Notes under the pieces: generated by a model
Database searches by the model: none
Told to the model about the DNA's origin: nothing
The model's input: only the letters and a program-made list of their open reading frames with translations
Made by a program: the position numbers and the translations under genes
Source: Rhodanobacter sp. C05
Lineage (GTDB): Bacteria > Pseudomonadota > Gammaproteobacteria > Xanthomonadales > Rhodanobacteraceae
DNA length: 64,000 bases
NCBI RefSeq assembly: GCF_002001165.1
Contig: NZ_MUNQ01000005.1
Coordinates: 372,001 to 436,000 of the forward strand
Direction of reading: 5' to 3'
Shown here: positions 28,849 through 38,786 of the stretch, in pieces
Layout: every line of letters starts with the position of its first letter
Position numbering within the stretch: the first letter of the stretch is position 1

Positions 28849-29889
28849 ATGTCCACGCCGGCCTCCAAAAAACATTATCTGCTGTACGGTTCCGAACGCT
28901 ACGCACTGGCGATCCTGCGTCCGCTGCAAGAAGCAATCCGTGATCGTGGCGACGAGGCAGCATGGTTCTTCGATGGCCCCGGTGCCGAAGACCTGCTGGA
29001 AGGCGAGCGTTTGCTCACCGTGGCCGAAGTGCGCGCGTGGAATCCCTTGGCGGTGATCACCTCGTCCAACGCGGTTCCGCATTTCTTTCCTGGCGTGAAG
29101 GTCGAGACGTTCCACGGCTTCGATGCCGGCAAGCCACGACACATCTACATTCGCGGCTTCTTCGACTTGTACTGCACGACCGGTCCGCGCGACACCGCAC
29201 AATTCCGTGCGATCGCCGACCGCGTCGGACACTTCACGGTGACCGAGACCGGCTGGCCCAAGCTCGATCCGTTCATGCGCGAAATCGCCGGGCCGTTGCC
29301 CGAGGTGCGCCGGCCTCCGGTGATCCTGTACCACTCCACCTTCTCGCCATCGTGGAGCGCCGCCGAAACGCTGTACGAGGAAGTGAAACGCTTGTCGCGC
29401 GACGGTCGCTGGCGCTGGATCGTCACCTTCCATCCGAAGATGGCAGCGGAGACTGTGGCGAAGTTCAAGGCACTGCAGAACGAGTATCTGACCTTCGCCG
29501 GGAACGACAACATTCTCGAACTGTTCCCGCAGGTCGACCTGATGTGCTCGGACACCTCGTCGGCACTCAACGAATTCCTGCTCACCGGCAAGCCGGTGGT
29601 GACGTTCAAGAACCGCCGACCCGGCCCTCAGCTGATCGATATCGACGATGCGGCTCAGTTCGAGCCGGCGATCGAGCATGCGCTGGCGCGGCCACCGGAA
29701 CTGCTCAAGGCCATCCGCGACTACGCCGACGCGATCCACCCGTATCGCGACGGCCGCTCCAGCGAGCGCGTGCTCGATGCGATCGACGCCTTCGTCGCCA
29801 GTGGCGCCCGCAATCGGCAGCGCAAGCCACTGAATCTGTGGCGCAAGCTGAAGATCCGCCGCCGCATCGGTTACTGGGGGCCAGCCTGA
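28849..29889 (+). CDS. CDP-glycerol glycerophosphotransferase-like protein
   Basis: A 346-residue protein related to the C-terminal domain of TagB/TagF-type transferases: PVILYHSTFSPSW, TFHPKM, and CSDTSSALNEFLLTGKPVVTFKN, the donor-binding signature. In Gram-negatives such proteins decorate surface glycans with glycerol-phosphate or act as sugar transferases of GT-B fold. The start ATG 28849 is 2 bp after the WaaE-like stop, so the two are co-translated. The C terminus is strongly basic (RKLKIRRRIGYW). Confidence 0.75.
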   Translation: MSTPASKKHYLLYGSERYALAILRPLQEAIRDRGDEAAWFFDGPGAEDLLEGERLLTVAEVRAWNPLAVITSSNAVPHFFPGVKVETFHGFDAGKPRHIYIRGFFDLYCTTGPRDTAQFRAIADRVGHFTVTETGWPKLDPFMREIAGPLPEVRRPPVILYHSTFSPSWSAAETLYEEVKRLSRDGRWRWIVTFHPKMAAETVAKFKALQNEYLTFAGNDNILELFPQVDLMCSDTSSALNEFLLTGKPVVTFKNRRPGPQLIDIDDAAQFEPAIEHALARPPELLKAIRDYADAIHPYRDGRSSERVLDAIDAFVASGARNRQRKPLNLWRKLKIRRRIGYWGPA

Positions 29890-29973
29890 GCACATCTGGC
29901 GCTGACGCTGCTGCTGCCATCCGCGCACCTGACGCAAGCTAGAATCACCCTGAATCCGCCAAGAGCCAGCCAC

Positions 29974-31701
29974 GTGTCAGTCAGCGCCTATAGCCGTTCC
30001 GAACACCTGCGGGCCCTGTGGCCATGGCTGCCGTTATGGGTGCTGGTGGCCTTGCTGGCGATTTTTTCGCACGGGCCGATGCCGCTGTATTCCACCCGCA
30101 CCCTGGCGGTGGCGTGGGAGATGTGGAGCCACGGCCACTGGCTGGTGCCGCATATCAACGGTCAGCCGTACAGCGAAAAGGCGCCGTTGCTGTTCTGGCT
30201 GATCCATGCCGGCTGGTTCGTGTTCGGCGTCAATGATGTCTGGCCACGCGTACTCGAGGTGCTGATCGGTGGCACCCAGCTGGTACTGATCTCGATGCTG
30301 GCGCGGCGGCTGTTTCCGAGCCGGCCGTGGATGGCCAAGGCGGCACCATGGATGCTGCTGGCACTGGGCTATGCGTTCCTGTTCGGCCTGCAGATCATGT
30401 ACGACGTGCTGCTGGCGGTATGGACGCTGGCCGCGTTGCTGTGCCTGACTCCGAAGCTGCATCGGACCGAACCGCGCTGGCTGCTGTTCGGCCTGTGCAT
30501 CGGCCTCGGCCTGCTGACCAAGGGCCCGGTGATGCTGCTGCACATCGTGTTTCCGTGGCTGCTCGGGCCGTTGTGGAATGACTGGGCACGCCAGCATCGT
30601 GCCCGCTGGTATGGCCGTGGCGTGCTGTCGCTATTGCTCGGTGGCGTTATTTTGCTGGCATGGGCGCTGCCCGCCGGGTTCTCCGGCGGCGAGGTGTACC
30701 GGCAGCGACTGTTCTTCACCCAGACCGCCGGACGTGTAGTCAACAAGCTGGCGCAAGGCAAGGACCTGCAGACTCACGCGCAGCCGTTCTGGTTCTACCT
30801 GTTCGGCCTGCCGCTGCTCCTCTTTCCGTTCAGTGGCTGGCCGCGGGTGTGGGTGGCCCTGGCCTGTCTGCGCCGGCCACTCGAGCCGGGCCTGCGTTTT
30901 GCCTTGTGCTGGCTGCTGCCCAGCTTCGTCGTGTTTTCGCTGATCAGTGGCAAGCAGCTGTATTACCCGCTGCCTGAATTCGGCGGCATGGTACTGCTGA
31001 TGGCCGGCGCGATTGCCGTGCTGCGCGAGCGCCGTCCGGCCCTGGCCGACAATGGCTGGTTCGGTACCTGGCCGCTGGGTGTGGGCGGCATCGTGTTCGG
31101 CCTGCTGTTGTTTGCGCTGCCCGTGCTGGTGGCCAGCAATCGTCTGCATGGCGAATGGCCGGATGCAGCCGCACCTTACAGTCGCTTTTTCAGTGTGGTG
31201 TTCCTGCTGCTCGGTGGTTTGCTGCTGCTGCGCGGCCGCGGCGAACTGCGCCGGCTGGCGGTGGCTGGGCTGGTCGGCGTACTCACTCTCAACACCCTGT
31301 TCACCCTCACGCTGTGGTCTCGCTACGACCTGCAGCCGACCGCCCATCTGCTGGCTGCCGCGGAACAGGCACAGCGTCCGATCGGCTATCTGGGCAACTA
31401 CGAGGGCGAGTTCCATTTTGAGGCCCGCTTGACCCAACCGATCACCGAGCTGTTCGGGGATCAGGCCGTGCGGGATTTCGCCCATGCCCATCCGGACGGC
31501 CTGATCGTGGTGCACCCGGGAAAGCTCGACGCCAACGACCTGCGCTACGCGCTGCTGGTGCAGCCATTCCGTTCATCGTGGCTGGTGGTCTGGCCAGCCG
31601 CCTCGCTAGCCGACCTGCGCGCCGGACTTGCTCCGCCGGAACCGACCCGACCGACCCAGGTCTACCCGGCTGACGCCTGGCGCTATCGCACGCAACCGTG
31701 A
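29974..31701 (+). CDS. ArnT/PMT-like glycosyltransferase (GT39), second copy
   Basis: A 575-residue protein with about 12 membrane segments, organised like the GT39 protein at 21.8-23.5 kb. The first loop reads MPLYSTRTLAVAWEMWSHGHWLVPH and then YSEKAPLLFW. The Asp-Glu pair that precedes the conserved Arg in ArnT (DETR) is replaced by Tyr-Ser-Thr-Arg, so either another acidic residue serves or the enzyme is altered. Start GTG 29974 has AAGAG upstream and TAGAAT 28 bp before it. Its stop overlaps the next gene (GTGA). Confidence 0.75.
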   Translation: MSVSAYSRSEHLRALWPWLPLWVLVALLAIFSHGPMPLYSTRTLAVAWEMWSHGHWLVPHINGQPYSEKAPLLFWLIHAGWFVFGVNDVWPRVLEVLIGGTQLVLISMLARRLFPSRPWMAKAAPWMLLALGYAFLFGLQIMYDVLLAVWTLAALLCLTPKLHRTEPRWLLFGLCIGLGLLTKGPVMLLHIVFPWLLGPLWNDWARQHRARWYGRGVLSLLLGGVILLAWALPAGFSGGEVYRQRLFFTQTAGRVVNKLAQGKDLQTHAQPFWFYLFGLPLLLFPFSGWPRVWVALACLRRPLEPGLRFALCWLLPSFVVFSLISGKQLYYPLPEFGGMVLLMAGAIAVLRERRPALADNGWFGTWPLGVGGIVFGLLLFALPVLVASNRLHGEWPDAAAPYSRFFSVVFLLLGGLLLLRGRGELRRLAVAGLVGVLTLNTLFTLTLWSRYDLQPTAHLLAAAEQAQRPIGYLGNYEGEFHFEARLTQPITELFGDQAVRDFAHAHPDGLIVVHPGKLDANDLRYALLVQPFRSSWLVVWPAASLADLRAGLAPPEPTRPTQVYPADAWRYRTQP

Positions 31702-32018
31702 GTGCCACCTTGATCGCCAGCCTGCGCAAGCAGTGCGACGGCCCGCGCGATGGTGCCCTGCTGCGCTTCTCGCTGGGCAATGCCCTGCTGGGCGAAGGCG
31801 AGATTGACGCCGCAATCGGCGAGTTGCGGCGCGCCCTGGATTTCGATTCCGCCTACTCGGCCGCATGGAAGCTGCTCGGCAAGGCCTGCCAGCAGACCGG
31901 CCAGCTGCAGGCTGCGGCAGACGCCTGGCGCAATGGCATCGACGCTGCCACCAGGCGTGGTGACAAGCAGGCCGAAAAGGAAATGACCGTATTCCTGCGC
32001 CGGCTGGAAAAGCCGTAG
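31698..32018 (+). CDS. small TPR-repeat protein
   Basis: A 106-residue, all-helical protein. Residues about 19-85 form two tetratricopeptide-like repeats (LRFSLGNALLGEGEIDAAIGELRRALDFD and AAWKLLGKACQQTGQLQAAADAWRNGI). It has no signal peptide and should be cytosolic, acting as a protein-binding adaptor. GTG 31698 overlaps the stop of the GT39 gene as GTGA, so it is translated with it. The partner is unknown. Confidence 0.8.
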   Translation: MSATLIASLRKQCDGPRDGALLRFSLGNALLGEGEIDAAIGELRRALDFDSAYSAAWKLLGKACQQTGQLQAAADAWRNGIDAATRRGDKQAEKEMTVFLRRLEKP

Positions 32019-32036
32019 GAACGCACCTGGTGCCGT

Positions 32037-32930
32037 TTACCCGCTCTCGCGATCGTACGGACTGACCAAGCCATCCGCCGAATAGCGCTTGTACTGCCAC
32101 TGATATTGCGCGAAGGCCAACTCGACGCAGTCCTGCACGCCCTGGTTCAACGCGGCGCAGGCGAGTGCCGGGTCGGCATCGGTCAACCGTTCGGGCGCGG
32201 GCAAGATCTGGATGCGATACCCGGCACCGCGCGGCAAGCGTTCGGCAAACGCAAACAGCACGGTCGCGCCGGTACGTGCGGCCAACCGTGGCAACAACAC
32301 CATGGTCAACGCCTGGCGATCGAAGAACGGCGCGAATTCACCTTCGCCGGCACGCGGCTTCTGATCCGGCAGGATGCCGACCGTGCCGCCGGCTGCCAGC
32401 CGCTTGTACAGGGTGCGCACACCGGCGCCATCGGCACGCACCTGCTCCGGCGCCAGCGCACCGCGCACCTTGCGCAGCAGACCCTCAACCGCGGCGATTC
32501 GCGGTGGACGGTACAGGATCGCCATCGGCGTCTTGCGGCACAGCCAGTAATTCAGCAATTCCCAGCAGCCCAGGTGTGGCGCCGCGATGATCACGCCCTT
32601 GCCGGCGGCCAGCGCGGCATCCAGCAACGCTTCGCCGCGCACCTCGCGCACCAGCGCCAGCGCGCGCTCGGCACCGGCGCCCCAGACCTTGACGATCTCG
32701 CTGACCGACTTGCCGCTCTCGCTCACCACCTCGCGCAGCAGCGCCGCCTGCGCTGCATCATCCAATGCCTGCCGCACGATGCGCAGGTTCACCGCCGTGT
32801 TCTGCACCATCTGGCCGCGCCGCCACAGCAGCACGCGGCCCAGTCCGCTGCCGATGCCATGCAAGACACGCAGCGGCAACAACGCCAGCAGGCGCAGCAG
32901 CAGATAGATGAGATAGATGTCGGCACGCAT
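32037..32930 (-). CDS. LpxL/HtrB-like lipid A acyltransferase
   Basis: A 297-residue inner-membrane-anchored acyltransferase. An N-terminal hydrophobic helix (YLIYLLLRLLALLPL) precedes the core, and the catalytic H-x4-E motif is HLGCWE. Further family patterns are GVRTLYKRLAAGGTVGILPDQKP and PFFDRQALTM. LpxL-type enzymes add secondary acyl chains to lipid A on the cytosolic face. Whether this one transfers laurate, myristate or another chain cannot be read. It ends tail-to-tail with the TPR gene, 18 bp apart, and is divergent from dtd. Confidence 0.88.
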   Translation of the reverse strand: MRADIYLIYLLLRLLALLPLRVLHGIGSGLGRVLLWRRGQMVQNTAVNLRIVRQALDDAAQAALLREVVSESGKSVSEIVKVWGAGAERALALVREVRGEALLDAALAAGKGVIIAAPHLGCWELLNYWLCRKTPMAILYRPPRIAAVEGLLRKVRGALAPEQVRADGAGVRTLYKRLAAGGTVGILPDQKPRAGEGEFAPFFDRQALTMVLLPRLAARTGATVLFAFAERLPRGAGYRIQILPAPERLTDADPALACAALNQGVQDCVELAFAQYQWQYKRYSADGLVSPYDRESG

Positions 32931-33008
32931 CCGCTCAGTTTACGGGAGCCGGCTTTCACCGTCCGCCATTGCGCCGTAAGCTGATCACCTCACTCCAAGC
33001 GTGCGGCC

Positions 33009-33449
33009 ATGATTGCCCTGATCCAGCGCGTCCTTTCCGCCCGTGTCGATGTCGGCGAGGAAACCGTCGGCGCGATCGGACCAGGGCTGCTGGCCCTGGT
33101 AGCGGTTCAGCCGGACGACGGCGAGGTGCAGGTGAAGCGCATGCTGGAACGCCTGCTCGGCTATCGCGTGTTCGCCGACGAAGCGGGCAAGATGAACCGT
33201 TCACTCGCAGATACCGGCGGCGATCTGCTGCTGGTCAGCCAGTTCACCCTCGCTGCGGACACCCGCTCCGGCATGCGCCCCAGCTTCACCCGCGCCGCAC
33301 CACCCGAACATGGTCGCCGCTGGTTCGAACGGTTGCTGGAACTTGCACGCATTGCGCATCCGGGGGTGGAAACCGGGCGCTTCGGTGCCCATATGGTGAT
33401 CCAGCTGGTGAACGACGGCCCAGTGACTTTCTGGCTCGACACCGGTTGA
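33009..33449 (+). CDS. dtd: D-aminoacyl-tRNA deacylase
   Basis: A 146-residue enzyme of normal length that hydrolyses D-amino acids (and glycine from tRNA-Ala) off tRNA. Signature motifs are [11 protein letters not shown] with the catalytic Thr region and [11 protein letters not shown], which carries the Gly-Pro motif that selects chirality. The start [13 protein letters not shown] is the conserved family N terminus. It is upstream of rpoD but separated from it by a sigma-70 promoter. Confidence 0.97.
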   Translation: MIALIQRVLSARVDVGEETVGAIGPGLLALVAVQPDDGEVQVKRMLERLLGYRVFADEAGKMNRSLADTGGDLLLVSQFTLAADTRSGMRPSFTRAAPPEHGRRWFERLLELARIAHPGVETGRFGAHMVIQLVNDGPVTFWLDTG

Positions 33450-33555
33450 GCAGCTGGGCACGGACTACGCGTGGCGCAGCCCGCAAAGCTACTGCAAGGT
33501 CGCGATTTGGCGTGATTTTTGCGTGCCCTGTTTGAACTTTTTCTCACTTGAAAAC

Positions 33556-33584
33556 TGGTCAAAAAAGCAGCACATCGCTATAAT
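33556..33584 (+). promoter_or_regulatory. rpoD promoter
   Basis: -35 TGGTCA (33556-33561), a 17-bp spacer and a perfect -10 TATAAT (33579-33584). The start point would be near 33591, about 30 nt before the ATG. The region is AT-rich compared with its surroundings. Confidence 0.7.
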
Positions 33585-33620
33585 GTCCGGTTCTTGAACC
33601 CCGCGGCGGTCGGTTAATTA

Positions 33621-35495
<1,875 letters not shown>

Positions 35496-35519
35496 GCGCA
35501 AACTCACGGCAAGAAGACT

Positions 35520-35549
35520 GAAGAATCCCCGCCAGCGCGGGGATTCTTC
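35520..35549 (+). terminator. rpoD terminator
   Basis: A 12-13-bp stem (35520-35532 with 35537-35549) and loop CAGC is followed by GTTTC. It begins about 25 bp after the rpoD stop codon. Confidence 0.8.
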
Positions 35550-35649
35550 GTTTCAGGGCACTCACTCAAGCCCTCACCCGGATACGCATGAACCGCGATC
35601 CACAAGTACAGTCACGCTCTCGCTACGGTAAACTTCCGCCTCCGCGCGC

Positions 35650-35725
35650 GGGCCTATAGCTCAATGGTTAGAGCAGAGGACTCATAATCCTTTGGTTCCA
35701 GGTTCGAGTCCTGGTGGGCCCACCA
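35650..35725 (+). tRNA. tRNA with CAT anticodon, probably tRNA-Ile2 (lysidine-modified)
   Basis: A 76-nt cloverleaf with encoded CCA: acceptor GGGCCTA pairing with TGGGCCC, D-arm AGCTC...GAGC, anticodon loop CTCATAA (anticodon 35683-35685) and T-arm CCAGG-TTCGAGT-CCTGG. The first pair is G-C, so it is not the initiator tRNA. C4-G69 and C5-G68 in the acceptor stem are features of the minor isoleucine tRNA whose C34 is changed to lysidine by TilS. Elongator tRNA-Met is the alternative. It follows rpoD, as in several gammaproteobacteria. Confidence 0.93.
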
Positions 35726-35914
35726 CACATTCGTCCGAGAGTGTCCGTATGGCGTTTCGTATATACGTGGTCACCGGCAGTCGGGATGCCGGGGCGTCGG
35801 CACCGAGCCCGCAATCATGCAAGGGCGCGCTGACCACTTACACCTGATACCTTTGGCAGGCGAAACCGATGGAAACAACCGTCGGGCGGTTCGCGACTAC
35901 CGGATGGTTTGCCC

Positions 35915-36475
35915 ATGAGTGTCAGCAGCCCCGCTGAGCGTGACGAGCTGAATCGGCTGTTGCAGCAAGCCGGCCGCAACGACCAGAAAGCTTTTGCCGA
36001 GGTGTACAAGCGCACGTCGCCCAAGCTGTTCGGTGTGTGCCTGCGCATGCTGCGCGACCGCGGCGCGGCCGAGGAAGTGCTGCAGGAGACCTACACCACC
36101 GTGTGGCGCAGCGCCGGCAGCTTCGACGCGAACCGGGCCAGCGCGATCACCTGGCTGGTCACGCTGTCGCGCAACAAGGCGATCGATCGCCTGCGCCAGC
36201 ATCGCGAGGAATTGCTGGACGACCCGTCGAGGCTGGACGAGACCGTCGACGAACAGCCCACGCCGGCGGCCGGTGCGGAAACCAGCCAGGAATACCAGCG
36301 GCTGCAACAGTGTCTCGATGAACTGGAGCCGCAACAGCAGAGTTCGGTGCGTGAAGCCTTTTTCACCGGCGCTACGTATAACGAATTGGCGACACGCTGC
36401 AAGGTGCCGCTCGGAACCATGAAAAGCTGGATCCGCCGCAGCCTCATGCAACTTCGCACGTGCCTCGATCAATGA
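35915..36475 (+). CDS. ECF sigma factor (SigK/RpoE type)
   Basis: A 186-residue extracytoplasmic-function sigma factor. The sigma-2 domain is at about 25-95 (FAEVYKRTSPKLFGVCLRMLRDRGAAEEVLQETYTTVWR), with a short linker. Sigma-4 is at about 130-182, with the helix-turn-helix YNELATRCKVPLGTMKSWIRRSL. ATG 35915 was preferred over TTG 35909. It overlaps the anti-sigma gene by 4 nt (ATGA). Pairing with an RskA-type anti-sigma places it in the SigK-like group. Its targets probably include the downstream photolyase and lipid genes (inference). The 419-bp gap before it contains the rpoD terminator and the tRNA and nothing else I can support. Confidence 0.92.
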   Translation: MSVSSPAERDELNRLLQQAGRNDQKAFAEVYKRTSPKLFGVCLRMLRDRGAAEEVLQETYTTVWRSAGSFDANRASAITWLVTLSRNKAIDRLRQHREELLDDPSRLDETVDEQPTPAAGAETSQEYQRLQQCLDELEPQQQSSVREAFFTGATYNELATRCKVPLGTMKSWIRRSLMQLRTCLDQ

Positions 36476-37254
36476 ATACGCCCATCGAAGACGGCAACAA
36501 CAATCTGCGTTATGCCGAGTACGTGCTTGGCGTGCTCGACGCCGACACTCGTGCCGAAGTGGCGCATGAAGTCCTGGTCTCCGGCGAAGCAGCGACCGCG
36601 GTGGCTTTGTGGCAGCGTCGCCTGATGCCGCTGACCGACACCATCGGCGAGGTCACCCCTGCACCGTATGTATGGGCGCGGATTCACGACGCGCTGCAAC
36701 TGGACGCACCCGCCAGGGTGACGCCACGCAAGGGCCTGTGGAATAACCTGCAGCTGTGGCACTGGCTCGGCATCGGTGCCAGTGCAGTGGCTGTCGCGCT
36801 GCTCGTGGTGGTGGCGCTGCCACGGCCGACAACGACGCCCACGGTGGTCAATGCCGGCTACATGGCCTCGACCATCCAGCAGGACAACGGCAGCACCGGC
36901 TGGACCGCCACGATGGACCTGCAACACGCCCGCATGGTGGTGGTGCCGGCCACGCCGGTTGCGCTCGAGCAGGGCCACGCGCCCGAGCTGTGGCTGATTC
37001 CGGCCGGCGGCAAACCGATTTCGGTGGGCATGATCGCGCGCGACAAGCCCACCACGCTGGCGCTCGATCCGGCCTTGCTTGCGCAACTCGGTCCGACCGC
37101 CGCACTAGCTGTTTCGGTCGAACCGATCGGCGGTTCGCCGACCGGTCAACCGACCGGTGCAGTGATCGCCAAGGGTGCAATCGGCGCCGCGCCGGATGCC
37201 GGCGGCAAGGTGGCCATGATTGGAGTCAGGCGAGCGGACCGGAACCGGGTCTAA
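36472..37254 (+). CDS. RskA-family membrane anti-sigma factor
   Basis: A 260-residue protein. The N-terminal cytosolic part (about 1-90, RYAEYVLGVLDADTRAEVA) is the RskA sigma-binding segment. One membrane helix lies at about 97-117 (LGIGASAVAVALLVVVAL), and the periplasmic RskA domain (about 125-250) contains MDLQHARMVVVPATP and APELWLIPAGGKPISVG. There is no cysteine in the protein, so it lacks the zinc-binding HxxxCxxC of ChrR/RseA-like ZAS domains. It should hold the sigma factor at the inner membrane until a periplasmic signal triggers its proteolysis. Start ATG 36472 overlaps the sigma stop. Confidence 0.9.
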   Translation: MNTPIEDGNNNLRYAEYVLGVLDADTRAEVAHEVLVSGEAATAVALWQRRLMPLTDTIGEVTPAPYVWARIHDALQLDAPARVTPRKGLWNNLQLWHWLGIGASAVAVALLVVVALPRPTTTPTVVNAGYMASTIQQDNGSTGWTATMDLQHARMVVVPATPVALEQGHAPELWLIPAGGKPISVGMIARDKPTTLALDPALLAQLGPTAALAVSVEPIGGSPTGQPTGAVIAKGAIGAAPDAGGKVAMIGVRRADRNRV

Positions 37255-37276
37255 TCAAACCCGGCCTGATCCGCTC

Positions 37277-38695
37277 ATGAGCACAGCCCTGGTCCTGTTC
37301 CGGCACGATCTGCGCCTGACCGACAACCCGGCGTTGAGCGCCGCCTGTGCGGCGCATGCACAGGTACTTCCAGTCTTCATTCACGCGCCTGGCGAGGATG
37401 GTGAATGGACCGCCGGCGCCGCCAGCCGCTGGTGGCTACACCATTCACTGGCAGCATTGGACAAGCGGCTTCGTGCACAGCATGCCGGACTGCATCTGCG
37501 CCAGGGCGACACGCTCAACGTGCTGCGCGAGCTGATCCGCATGAGTGATGCCACGGCGGTTTACTGGAACCGCTTGTACGAACCGACATCGATAGCCCGC
37601 GACACGCACATAAAGAGTGCGCTGCGCGAACAGGGCATCGAGACACACAGCCATAACGCCGCCCTATGGTGCGAGCCGTGTCAAATCGCGACCCAGCAAG
37701 GCGATCCGTACAAGGTGTTCACGCCGTACTGGCGCAATCTGCGGCCACAATTGCGAATCATCGAACCATGGCCCGAACCGATCCTGCCCGGCTGGCACAA
37801 GCTGCCGGGTGACTTGCCGCTGGCGGCGTTCGATCTGCTTCCGCGCATCCGCTGGGACAACGGCATGACCGATACGTGGCGACCGGGCGAGGCAGGCGCA
37901 CAGGAGCTGCTGGAAATCTTCGCCGACGACGCCATCGGCGATTACGCGCAGGCACGTGACCTGCCTTCGCGTCACGGCACCTCGCGGCTGTCGCCACATC
38001 TGCATTTCGGCGAGATCTCGCCGCGGCAGATCCATGCCGAACTGGATCGCCGGGCCCAATCCGTCGAGGCAAAGCGACGACCAGATATCGAACCGTATCT
38101 GCGCGAGCTGGGTTGGCGCGAATTCGCCCATCACCTGCTGTTCCATTTTTCGCAAACGCCGACAGAAAACTTCAATCCGCGCTTCGCCGACTTCACTTGG
38201 GCCGCACCCGACGACGAGCTGCTCTCGCGCTGGCAGCAGGGTCGCAGCGGCATCCCGCTGGTTGACGCCGGCATGCGCGAGCTGTGGCACACCGGCTGGA
38301 TGCACAACCGCGTGCGCATGATCGTGGCCAGCTTCCTGACCAAAAATCTGCGCCAGCACTGGCAGCACGGCGCACGCTGGTTCTGGGACACGCTCGTCGA
38401 TGCCGATCTGGCCAACAACACGCTGGGCTGGCAGTGGGTGGCCGGCTGCGGCGCTGATGCCGCACCGTATTTCCGTGTGTTCAATCCGGTGACCCAGGCG
38501 AAGAAGTTCGACCCGGACGGCGTCTATCTCCGCCGCTGGCTACCTGAGCTGGCGGATGCGCCGCTCGATCTGCTGCATGAGCCGTGGAAGGATCCGTCAC
38601 TGCTGAGCCGCAGCGGCTACCCGGCGCCCATGGTGGATCTGGTCAGCTCCCGGCAGGATGCGCTAACCGCTTATCAGGCCTGCAGAAAGCCCTGA
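37277..38695 (+). CDS. phrB: deoxyribodipyrimidine photolyase
   Basis: A 472-residue class I CPD photolyase, the same length as E. coli PhrB. The N-terminal antenna Rossmann domain begins ALVLFRHDLRLTDNPAL. The FAD-binding and Trp-relay region is intact: GTSRLSPHLHFGEISPRQI, GWREFAHHLL, WHTGWMHNRVRMIVASFLTKNL and NNTLGWQWVAGCGADAAPYFRVFNP. It uses blue light to split cyclobutane pyrimidine dimers. It begins 22 bp after the anti-sigma stop, so it is in the sigma operon, a coupling known from photo-oxidative stress regulons. Confidence 0.96.
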   Translation: MSTALVLFRHDLRLTDNPALSAACAAHAQVLPVFIHAPGEDGEWTAGAASRWWLHHSLAALDKRLRAQHAGLHLRQGDTLNVLRELIRMSDATAVYWNRLYEPTSIARDTHIKSALREQGIETHSHNAALWCEPCQIATQQGDPYKVFTPYWRNLRPQLRIIEPWPEPILPGWHKLPGDLPLAAFDLLPRIRWDNGMTDTWRPGEAGAQELLEIFADDAIGDYAQARDLPSRHGTSRLSPHLHFGEISPRQIHAELDRRAQSVEAKRRPDIEPYLRELGWREFAHHLLFHFSQTPTENFNPRFADFTWAAPDDELLSRWQQGRSGIPLVDAGMRELWHTGWMHNRVRMIVASFLTKNLRQHWQHGARWFWDTLVDADLANNTLGWQWVAGCGADAAPYFRVFNPVTQAKKFDPDGVYLRRWLPELADAPLDLLHEPWKDPSLLSRSGYPAPMVDLVSSRQDALTAYQACRKP

Positions 38696-38786
38696 TCGGT
38701 TTGCAGGCCAGATTCCTGCCACGTCCATGCATCCACATCGCCAGTTGAGCCGTATCTGTCCATGACACGCAGACAGGTACGTTTCC

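Noticed and set aside
35845..38712. A shared CTGATNNNTTTG(G)CAGGC string at 35845-35862 (before the ECF sigma gene) and near 38693-38710 (before the desaturase gene) as a possible sigma-specific promoter
   Set aside because: The second copy overlaps the phrB stop codon, spacing to the genes differs and no common -10 element follows. Two copies are too few to call a motif.
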